Below are positions 33,393-40,246 of a DNA stretch of 64,000 nt, piece after piece. The translations under genes and the position numbers were made by a program. The stretch comes from Streptomyces sp. NBC_00190 (GTDB taxonomy: Bacteria > Actinomycetota > Actinomycetes > Streptomycetales > Streptomycetaceae). The DNA is taken from the NCBI RefSeq assembly GCF_036203305.1, contig NZ_CP108131.1, positions 434,001 through 498,000 of the forward strand, read 5' to 3'. Below the pieces are notes generated by a model. The model made no database searches, was not told the origin of the DNA, and worked only from the letters and a program-made list of their open reading frames with translations. Numbering within the stretch: position 1 is the first letter of the stretch; the number at the start of each line of letters is the position of its first letter.

Positions 33393-33434
33393 TGAGAGCG
33401 CTCCCAGCGTGCGGTTGTGTTCATTTTCTGTCAA
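33393..33434 (-). promoter_or_regulatory. Promoter with CebR-like operator for the GH64 gene
   Basis: On the gene strand, TTGACA (33434-33429) is a -35 match, and TGGGAGCGCTCTCA (33406-33393) follows 22 bases later. The latter matches the CebR palindrome TGGGAGCGCTCCCA at 13 of 14 positions. It would cover the -10/start region, so repression until oligosaccharide arrives is the likely mode. The remaining bases to 33669 show nothing else. Confidence 0.7.
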
Positions 33435-33669
33435 TGCTCTTGACACGGCCCGAGCTGCCCCGATCCGAGCCGTGGCCAGAAGGTGTACCCGCGAAGGGCA
33501 TGATTGGCGAGACCCGTCCACTGGCACGGCCGGTAAGGCAGAACGTGAAAGTGCGTGAAAGTGCTACGTACCACCCTCACGTGATCCGGAGCATCATCCG
33601 CGGCCCGTAGAGCGAGGCGGGGCCGACTCGTTCACACTGGCAGGACGACGAGTGCAGCTGGGAGGCCGG

Positions 33670-33960
33670 ATGAGCTGGGCATCATGGACCACCCGTGGGG
33701 TTTTCGCCGGACGGAACGGAGTCCAGACCGGCGAGGCAGGCCACGTCCTCACCGGTGAGCTCGATATTCACACCACGTGGACCGAGGCCGATGGTCTGGC
33801 GCACGTCACGGTGCAGTACAGCGGGGGGTCCGACTGGCTCCCCCTCGCCGGAAGCCCCGTCCCGTGCCCGAGCGAGGACGCAAGCCGGGCCCTGCATGAC
33901 GCGGTCATCCATTCCGTACGCGCCGGAGCGAGCCTCCCCCTGAGCACCGACCGTCCCTGA
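33670..33960 (+). CDS. Small hypothetical protein (96 aa)
   Basis: ATG 33670 follows GGGAGG closely; GTG 33652 is an alternative start. Soluble: MSWASWTTRGVFAGRNGVQT, HVLTGELDIHTTWTEADGLA and VTVQYSGGSDWLPLAGSPVP. Repeated Thr/Trp/Val strands suggest a small beta barrel. No signal peptide. Standing alone between the GH64 promoter and an IS remnant; not recognised. Confidence 0.55.
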   Translation: MSWASWTTRGVFAGRNGVQTGEAGHVLTGELDIHTTWTEADGLAHVTVQYSGGSDWLPLAGSPVPCPSEDASRALHDAVIHSVRAGASLPLSTDRP

Positions 33961-34022
33961 CCTGCCCGGCGACTAAGGAACCCGAGCCGGGCTGGGGTGC
34001 TGCCGACCGGGGCAGTAAGAGT

Positions 34023-34197
34023 GCGTCTGATCTACCCGGAGGGGCTTTGGGGGTGCTGTTGTGGCTGAGGCGCCTGCACTTCGCTGCTTGGGCTGTGAAG
34101 TTTCGGCGCCCGTCTCGCGGTGACGTGTCCGATGCCCGGTGGGCTCTGATCGAGCCTGCGTTCGCGGCACCTCGCCGCCTGAAAGTTGATCAGACGC
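34023..34197 (+). mobile_element. IS5-family remnant bounded by inverted repeats
   Basis: The interior reads RRPSRGDVSDARWALIEPAF, matching the N-terminus of IS5-family (DUF4096-type) transposases, 'GDLSDAxWxLIEPLLP'. It is cut after about 30 residues. Perfect 10-bp inverted repeats flank it: GCGTCTGATC at 34023-34032 and GATCAGACGC at 34188-34197. The 175-bp unit is thus either a solo remnant or a MITE-like derivative that could be mobilised by a full element elsewhere. Confidence 0.65.
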
Positions 34198-34251
34198 CGT
34201 CTCAGAGCAATCAGAAGCTGAGCCAGAACCCGGCGTCGGGAGGAACGGGCT

Positions 34252-34836
34252 TCACGGCCCGTGAACAAAGCCGACCAGGGGGAGGAAGACCGTGTCGACG
34301 ATCTCTTCGAGGGCGTGGTCGGGTACAGGGGCGAAGGTCGTGAGGATTTCATGGCGCAGCAGGTCGAAGGGGAGGGACTTGATGCGTTCTGTGAGGAGTT
34401 CCGGTGCGATCTCGCCACGGTCGACGGCGCGGCCGAAGAGTACGTCGAGAGCTTCCGCGCGTCCCGTCACGAGGGGGTCGCGCAGGGCGCCGGGACTGGT
34501 TCCGGTCTCCTGGTGATAGTCGGCCAGGTGCATGTTCATGACGGTGATGAGCTGGACGCGGGTGGAGTTGATCTCCCGCATGAGGGTGAGTATGTCCTCC
34601 CGCAGGCTTCCCGTGTCGGGAGTGTCGAGGCGGGACTCCTTCATGGTGTGGACGATGGCCGCCCGGACGAGGTCGTCGCGGCTGGACCAGCGGCGGTAGA
34701 GGACGGGGGGGCTGGTGCCCGCGCGCTTGACGACGGCGTCCATGGTGAACCTGGCGTAGCCGGTGTCTGTGAGTTCTTCCCAGGCCGCATCGAGCAGCGC
34801 CTTCTCCAGTGCCGCTCCGCGGCGTCGCTCGGGCAT
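34252..34836 (-). CDS. TetR-family transcriptional repressor
   Basis: 194 aa from ATG 34836, which has GGAGG just upstream; ATG 34848 is also possible. The N-terminal HTH is typical: LEKALLDAAWEELTDTGYAR, FTMDAVVKRAGTSPPVLYRR and WSSRDDLV. The rest is the variable ligand-binding helical domain (TetR C-terminal 11-like). It is divergent from a DHA2 exporter, and two inverted repeats lie between them, the standard drug-sensing repressor/pump layout. Confidence 0.92.
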   Translation of the reverse strand: MPERRRGAALEKALLDAAWEELTDTGYARFTMDAVVKRAGTSPPVLYRRWSSRDDLVRAAIVHTMKESRLDTPDTGSLREDILTLMREINSTRVQLITVMNMHLADYHQETGTSPGALRDPLVTGRAEALDVLFGRAVDRGEIAPELLTERIKSLPFDLLRHEILTTFAPVPDHALEEIVDTVFLPLVGFVHGP

Positions 34837-34849
34837 ACGACCCTCCATT

Positions 34850-34915
34850 AGAAAGGTTGTCTTTCTTATTCAGGCACTCTACTCTGACGGCCATAAGATA
34901 GACCGCTGTATCTTA
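34850..34915. promoter_or_regulatory. Two operator palindromes between tetR and exporter genes
   Basis: Palindrome 1: AGAAAG-N5-CTTTCT at 34850-34866, next to the repressor start. Palindrome 2: TAAGATA-N8-TATCTTA at 34894-34915, 12 bases before the exporter GTG. Arms are perfect. Each probably binds a TetR dimer, one per gene. This AT-rich patch stands out in the GC-rich surroundings. Confidence 0.75.
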
Positions 34916-34927
34916 AGGTGGCTGCTC

Positions 34928-36415
34928 GTGAGCACTCCCAACCAGACCGACCCCGCGCGTGCGACGGCGGACCCTGATCGTTTAGATCCCGCCGTGTGGC
35001 GCATGGCGATCACCCTCATCGTGGGCGCCCTCGCCGTCGTCTTCGACACCACCATCGTCAGCGTCGCGCTCAACGACCTGACGAAGGAACTCGACGCCCA
35101 TCTGTCCACCGTCCAGTGGGTGAGCACCGGCTACCTGCTGGCCGTGTTCGTCACCATCCCACTCGCCGGATGGGCCCAGTCACGGTTCGGCGGTCGGCAT
35201 CTGTGGATCGCGGCCCTGGGCGTGTTCCTGCTCGGCTCGGCTCTGAGCGCGCTGGCGTGGGACGCGACCAGCCTCATCGGCTTCCGCGTCATCCAGGGCA
35301 TCGCAGGGGGCATCATGATGCCGCTCATGGCCACGCTGCTCATGCAGGCCGCCCTGGGCCGCGACATAGGCAAGGTCATGGCCGTCATCACCGTACCCAC
35401 GGCGCTCGGCCCGATCCTCGGCCCGGTTCTGGGCGGCCTCATCCTGCATCTGGCCGACTGGCGCTGGCTGTTCTTCGTCAACATTCCCTTCTGCCTCGTC
35501 GGCGGCTGGCTCGCCTGGCGCTATCTGCCCAACGACCGGCCTCCGCCCGAACGCGCCCGCGCCCGCCTGGATGTCGTCGGCCTGCTCATGCTCTGCCCGG
35601 GCTTCGCCGCCCTCGTCGATGGCCTCTCCCAGGTCGAGGGCAGCACGGGCTTTACCGACGCCAAGGTCCTCATCCCGCTGATCGGCGGACTCGCCCTGGT
35701 CGGGGGCTTCACCGTCCGGGCGCTGACCCGCACCACCGGCACCCTGGTCAATGTGCGGCTGTTCCGCCACCGCGCGGTGGCCTCCTCCTCCACACTGCTC
35801 TTCCTGGGCGGCATCTCCCTGTTCGGGTCGATGATGCTGCTGCCCCTGTACTTTCAGCAGGTACGCAGCGAGGACGCCCTCGGCGCCGGACTGCTGCTCA
35901 TCCCACAGGGTGTCGGCGCCCTCCTCGCACGCGGCCTGGCAGGCAAGTACACCGATCGCATCGGCCCCCGCAAGGTCGCCTCCTGGGCATTCGCCTGTGT
36001 CGCTGCAACCACCGTGCCGTTCGCCTTCGTCACCGCCGACACCAGCGAGGTGCTGCTCATGGCCGCGCTGTTCGCCCGCGGCATCGCTTTGGGTGCCGCC
36101 ATGATCGCGCCCATGGGCGCCGGCTACGTCGGGCTGGAGCACGAGGAGATCCCGGACGCCAGCATCATCACCCGCGTCGCCCAGCAGATGGGCGGTTCAG
36201 TGGGCATCGCCGTCCTCGCCGCCATCCTCCAGCGCAGCACCGGTGACGCCCACACCCCGGGCGCCTTGGCCGACGGCTTCGGCACCGCCTTCTGGTGGTC
36301 AGTGGCCTTCACCCTCGTCGCCGTCCCGCTGTGCCTGTTCCTGCCCGGCCTCCCCAAACCAGCGACCCCCGACGACGCAGCCGAAGTGGAAGCGGAAGCT
36401 GCCGCCGAGGTCTGA
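34928..36415 (+). CDS. DHA2-family MFS multidrug exporter
   Basis: 495 aa from GTG 34928 with AAGGTGG upstream. Fourteen hydrophobic segments can be traced. Motif D1-like LNDLTKELDAHLSTVQWVST and GYLLAVFVTIPLAGWAQSRF, then motif A (SRFGGRHLW) and antiporter motif C (VPTALGPILGPVLGGLI) mark a drug:H+ antiporter of the 14-TM EmrB/QacA type. Expected role: efflux of toxic compounds, repressed by the divergent TetR protein. Confidence 0.93.
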   Translation: MSTPNQTDPARATADPDRLDPAVWRMAITLIVGALAVVFDTTIVSVALNDLTKELDAHLSTVQWVSTGYLLAVFVTIPLAGWAQSRFGGRHLWIAALGVFLLGSALSALAWDATSLIGFRVIQGIAGGIMMPLMATLLMQAALGRDIGKVMAVITVPTALGPILGPVLGGLILHLADWRWLFFVNIPFCLVGGWLAWRYLPNDRPPPERARARLDVVGLLMLCPGFAALVDGLSQVEGSTGFTDAKVLIPLIGGLALVGGFTVRALTRTTGTLVNVRLFRHRAVASSSTLLFLGGISLFGSMMLLPLYFQQVRSEDALGAGLLLIPQGVGALLARGLAGKYTDRIGPRKVASWAFACVAATTVPFAFVTADTSEVLLMAALFARGIALGAAMIAPMGAGYVGLEHEEIPDASIITRVAQQMGGSVGIAVLAAILQRSTGDAHTPGALADGFGTAFWWSVAFTLVAVPLCLFLPGLPKPATPDDAAEVEAEAAAEV

Positions 36416-36574
36416 CACGCGAGCGCTCGGCTGAACTACGCACCGGGGGAGGCGACTTCCAGGCCGGGCGGCGCAGAACGACCTCGGACCGGGTGCCGTA
36501 CGCGTCCGGCCGGACGACACCCGTCACCCCGGTGAAACGTCCCCTCCCCTCAACCCACATGTCAAGGAGCACAG

Positions 36575-37237
36575 ATGACGATCATCCTCCGCCCGGGAAG
36601 CACTGTGATGTTCACCGGAGATTCGATCACCGACAGCCAGCGCCTGGAGAGCGAAGACGGCCTCGGGTTCGGCTACCCGCTGCGCGTCGCGGGTGAATGG
36701 GCCTTCCGGCACCCGGACCGGCCCGTGACCTGGCTGAACACCGGGGTCGGGGGTCACAAGGTGAGTGATCTGGAAGCCCGGTGGCAGATGGACGTGCTCG
36801 ATGCGCGTCCGGACGTGGTGTCGATCCTCGTCGGCGTCAATGACATGGGCTGGCACACGCTCGACCCGGACGGCCACGTGATTCCCGCGGAGGAGTTCGC
36901 GGCCGGTTACGATCGGCTGCTCGCACCTCTGGCCGCAGCGGGCACGGAGCTGGTTCTCATCGAGCCGTTCCTCCTGCCGATCAGCGGCAGCGTAAAGGCC
37001 CGTGACACGCACGTCGACGATGAGGTCCGGAAAGAGTGGCGGGCCGATCTGGACCCGAAGATCCAGGTCGTGCGCGAGCTCGCCCGCGCATACGGCGCGC
37101 ACCTACTCGCAGCTGACGGCATGTTCGCCGCACTCTCCGCGACGACGGGGCCGGAGTACTGGGCTGCGGACGGCGTGCACCCGACGCCGGCCGGCCACGC
37201 CGCACTCGCGTCGGCCTGGCTGCGCCTGGTCGCGTGA
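36575..37237 (+). CDS. SGNH/GDSL-family hydrolase
   Basis: 220 aa from ATG 36575 with AAGGAG upstream. All four SGNH blocks are visible: Ser17 in FTGDSITDSQR, Gly in NTGVGGHKV, Asn in LVGVNDMGWHT, and Asp/His in AADGVHPTPAGHAAL. No signal peptide, so likely intracellular. Esterase or acetyl-xylan/rhamnogalacturonan-type deacetylase activity is plausible; substrate unknown. Stands alone after the exporter gene. Confidence 0.92.
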   Translation: MTIILRPGSTVMFTGDSITDSQRLESEDGLGFGYPLRVAGEWAFRHPDRPVTWLNTGVGGHKVSDLEARWQMDVLDARPDVVSILVGVNDMGWHTLDPDGHVIPAEEFAAGYDRLLAPLAAAGTELVLIEPFLLPISGSVKARDTHVDDEVRKEWRADLDPKIQVVRELARAYGAHLLAADGMFAALSATTGPEYWAADGVHPTPAGHAALASAWLRLVA

Positions 37238-37419
37238 CCGTGTGCGTCCACGAACTCCTCGCGGGCGGCACCGCGGCGGCGAACCGTGGGCTGCGCGCCC
37301 TTCGCCTTCGCCTTCACCGAGCAGCGCCGCCCGGCCAGATCCGGGCTTTGTCACGGACCGGGGGAAATCGCCAGGCCCTGTCCACAGGCCCGGCCCTCCA
37401 TCCTCCTAGGGACACCATC

Positions 37420-37638
37420 GTGAACGGCATGGCGCCCGTTCGGCAGGAGAAGCACGCCGCTGACCCGGCCGAGGTGGAGCCCGGGTCCGACTACACGCCG
37501 ACAAGCGATGCTGGTGACGACCATGCCATGGATCGGCTCGCGGTCAGTGCGCTCCGCGACCGGTGCGCGTCGTCCGCGCTGGATGACTCACATCGAGTCC
37601 GGGCCGGCGGCTTCGACGCGTCAGACCGAAACCGGTGA
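37420..37638 (+). CDS. Possible small protein (72 aa)
   Basis: GTG 37420 follows TAGGGA by eight bases. It reads VNGMAPVRQEKHAADPAEVE, then SDYTPTSDAGDDHAMDRLAV and LDDSHRVRAGGFDASDRNR. Acidic, disordered-looking, no match recognised. The only candidate in the 615-bp gap between 37237 and 37853, and it may be spurious. Confidence 0.25.
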   Translation: MNGMAPVRQEKHAADPAEVEPGSDYTPTSDAGDDHAMDRLAVSALRDRCASSALDDSHRVRAGGFDASDRNR

Positions 37639-37852
37639 CCCACGGTCCGAACCACCTCGACGAACCGGGCTCTTCATTCACCTTCCTCGGGTCGTCTCTC
37701 GCCAGATGACGGGAGAGGCGGAGGCGGTTTTTCGCCACTCAAGGGCCACCCCTACCCGATTTTCATTCAGCATGCATTTATCGGGCGTCAACATGTGATT
37801 GATGAGATCACTTGTCCGCTTCGGGACACCGCAATGAAGAAGGAGTACGTTC

Positions 37853-38842
37853 TTGATCACTTACCTCAGGCGTGGTGCCGTCGCACGGAAGTTACTGGCG
37901 CTGATCGCAGCCCTCTGCGGAATCGTCGGCACCACCGCGCTCGGTACGACTCCGGCTGCAGCAGCCGATCAGCGTCACCCGATCTACGCCATCGCACACC
38001 GCGTCGACACCCTGGGCGGCGTGGACGCCGCGCTCAAGCACGGTGCCAACAGCATCGAGATAGACGTCTGTGCCTGGTGGAACCCGAACGAGTGGCGGGC
38101 TTATCACGACTGTTCCTCTGCCGGTGACAACCGGCTGGGCCCCAGCTTCGACAGCATGATCGACCGCATTCTTTCCCACGCCAACGCAGGACGCCGACTG
38201 TCGCTCGTCTGGCTGGACATCAAGGACCCGAACTACTGCGGGGAGCAGGAGAACCGCGGGTGCAGCGTCGCCGGACTGCGCGACAAGGCGCAGCGGCTGA
38301 CGGCTGCCGGCATCCAGGTGCTCTACGGGTTCTACGAGTACCACGGCGGCAGCACCCCGGACGTCGGCGGCAGGGGCTGGAAGAGCCTCGAAGGCAGGCT
38401 CGGCGGCCTGGAAGGCATCACGACGACCGGAACCCGTGACCAGGTCCGAGGCGCCTTCAACCGTTCCGGTTCAGGATTCCCGGCCGGTCGCCGGGTGATG
38501 GACTACGGCGACAGCGACATCACCAAGGGGTTCGGCAACTGCACCGAACCCACGTATAACACCTGCGCGGAGCTGAAGAAGGGCGCCGGGGACCGTGACG
38601 CCGGACAGCTCGCGGCCACACTGTCCTGGACCACCACCTACAACGATCCGTGGTACGTCGACAAACTGCTGGGCGACGGGCGGGTGGACGGCATCATCGC
38701 GGGCTACGGCGCCTTCACCGGTGTGCGCGAGTACGACGACAGCTGGCAGTGCGCCAACGCCATCAACCTCGTCCGTGACTGGGTGAACCGCCACAGCGGC
38801 ACCCATCGGATGGCCACCTCTGGTGACCGTCTGTTCCGGTAG
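37853..38842 (+). CDS. Secreted sphingomyelinase D-like phospholipase (GDPD-like barrel)
   Basis: 329 aa from TTG 37853, seven bases after AAGGAG. Signal peptide LLALIAALCGIVGTTALGTT, cleavage near AAAA-DQ. The barrel carries YAIAHRVDTLGGVDAALKHG (His49), NSIEIDVCAWW (Glu69, Asp71) and WRAYHDC (His85). This is the two-histidine, Mg-binding arrangement of spider and Corynebacterium PLD/SMase D toxins and actinobacterial relatives. Expected reaction: transphosphatidylation of choline lipids outside the cell. The C-terminal ATLSWTTTYNDPWYVDKLLG region completes the barrel. Confidence 0.88.
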   Translation: MITYLRRGAVARKLLALIAALCGIVGTTALGTTPAAAADQRHPIYAIAHRVDTLGGVDAALKHGANSIEIDVCAWWNPNEWRAYHDCSSAGDNRLGPSFDSMIDRILSHANAGRRLSLVWLDIKDPNYCGEQENRGCSVAGLRDKAQRLTAAGIQVLYGFYEYHGGSTPDVGGRGWKSLEGRLGGLEGITTTGTRDQVRGAFNRSGSGFPAGRRVMDYGDSDITKGFGNCTEPTYNTCAELKKGAGDRDAGQLAATLSWTTTYNDPWYVDKLLGDGRVDGIIAGYGAFTGVREYDDSWQCANAINLVRDWVNRHSGTHRMATSGDRLFR

Positions 38843-39070
38843 AGCACAGGCACGGCCAGACGCACCGGGGCGCGTGGTGCGCACCGGCCGGATCGAGTGC
38901 GCGGCGGCGCCGTGGTGCGCTTGCGGCTCCGGACGGTCGGGGCGGCGTCCTGCGCCTCCGGCGCAAGGTCGCACCGGGCCTCCCTTCGCGGTACCCCTTC
39001 CAGGCCCCGCCCGACCGCTCCTGAAAGCGGTGGGTGACCTTGACTCCTGCCGGTCGTTGAGCGCACGGAG

Positions 39071-39102
39071 AAGTCCCGGGACCCTGCCATGTCCCGGGAC
39101 TT
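39071..39102. terminator. Perfect hairpin downstream of the phospholipase gene
   Basis: AAGTCCCGGGA and TCCCGGGACTT form 11-bp arms around a 10-base loop, 229 bases after the phospholipase stop. The rest of 38843-39282 is featureless. Confidence 0.65.
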
Positions 39103-39282
39103 CATTCCGCGCGAAATCGGCCCACGCAAGGGTGCGCCGGCGGCCGCAGCACCACCCCGGCCCCTCCGTCGCCGTCGCACGGCCCCCGCGGTCGGCCTGA
39201 CCCGCGCGAGGGATACCGGCCCGATGGCGGACACCGGACGAGGACAAGCCACGCTCGCAAGGACGGTTGTTAACGTGAATAC

Positions 39283-39774
39283 ATGACGACTTGTGCGGAA
39301 TGTGGTTTCGAGTACGACCTCGCCCTTGCGCCGAGGGTCTCGGTGCTCGCCAAGGACACCGCGCGCGAGTTCGCGGACCTGCTGTGCGCCGAACCGTCGG
39401 CGCTGCGGCGGCGCTCTGCGCCGCAGGTGTGGTCACCTCTCGAGTACGCCTGCCACGTGCGCGATGTGCTGCTCGTCCAGCGGGAGCGGGTACTGGCCGC
39501 ACGACGTCGTGATACGCCGGTTGCCGAATCCATGGGGCGCGACGAGCGGGTGGAGCACGACGGATATGCCCAGCAAGAGCCCGCCGATGTCGCGCGTCAA
39601 CTCCAGGACGCGACAATACTGTTCACCGATGTTCTCGACCGGTTGTCTCCCTCCGACTGGGAGCGCACACTGGTATACACCTATCCCGAGCGCGAGGAAC
39701 GCTCACTGCGCTGGGTCGCCGTGCACACCCTGCACGAGCTGCGCCATCACCTGCTCGACATGTGTCGCCGCTGA
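39283..39774 (+). CDS. DinB-family protein
   Basis: 163 aa from ATG 39283. No Shine-Dalgarno site is present; TAACGT twelve bases upstream looks like a -10 box, so the mRNA is probably leaderless. The four-helix DinB pattern is seen in QVWSPLEYACHVRDVLLVQR and HTLHELRHHLLDMCRR, giving the three metal-binding histidines. An N-terminal CAECGFEYD could bind zinc. DinB/YfiT proteins are thiol-dependent S-transferases or of unknown function; a mycothiol-dependent role is plausible in an actinomycete. Confidence 0.87.
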   Translation: MTTCAECGFEYDLALAPRVSVLAKDTAREFADLLCAEPSALRRRSAPQVWSPLEYACHVRDVLLVQRERVLAARRRDTPVAESMGRDERVEHDGYAQQEPADVARQLQDATILFTDVLDRLSPSDWERTLVYTYPEREERSLRWVAVHTLHELRHHLLDMCRR

Positions 39775-39841
39775 GCGTAACCGAGCGAGCTGAAGCAAAA
39801 CCCCCTGTGAGCGGCACCAAGTCACTGCGAGAATCCCGGAC

Positions 39842-40117
39842 ATGGCAAGCCACACCGCGGAAGAGCTCCTCGCCAATGTTCAAGGACTGACCCCTGGACG
39901 CGCACAACAGATCGGCGATCAGATCGATGAATGCAGACGGCTACTGGACGCGAACGTCGACATGGACACCGTCCAGCAGCATCTGAAAGACAAAGGTGTC
40001 AGCATCTTCCAAGCGGTCCTGATCACCACCAGACTGCTGCAGGACCACCCGAGCAGACTGCGTGCAGCACGAGAGATCGTGGAGTGCAGCCCAGCCCGAA
40101 CACACAGCACGGCTTGA
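39842..40117 (+). CDS. Small helical hypothetical protein (91 aa)
   Basis: ATG 39842. Reads MASHTAEELLANVQGLTPGR, AQQIGDQIDECRRLLDANVD and VSIFQAVLITTRLLQDHPSR. Helical and soluble, with two Cys and no membrane segment. Codon third positions are less GC-rich than in neighbours. Convergent with the TPR gene across a strong terminator. Not recognised. Confidence 0.55.
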   Translation: MASHTAEELLANVQGLTPGRAQQIGDQIDECRRLLDANVDMDTVQQHLKDKGVSIFQAVLITTRLLQDHPSRLRAAREIVECSPARTHSTA

Positions 40118-40195
40118 CTGCACAACCGTTCCCAGGCCACGCCCGTTCCGCCCCAGCACATGTGAACGCGGCCGCAGAGGGCGTGTACGTCGTCC

Positions 40196-40232
40196 GGTGC
40201 CCTGCCGAGATCGCGTCCCCCGGCAGGGCACC
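40196..40232. terminator. Bidirectional hairpin terminator
   Basis: Perfect 12-bp arms GGTGCCCTGCCG and CGGCAGGGCACC with a 13-base loop, between convergent genes ending at 40117 and 40247. Confidence 0.82.
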
Positions 40233-40246
40233 GCTGCTCGCCGGTG

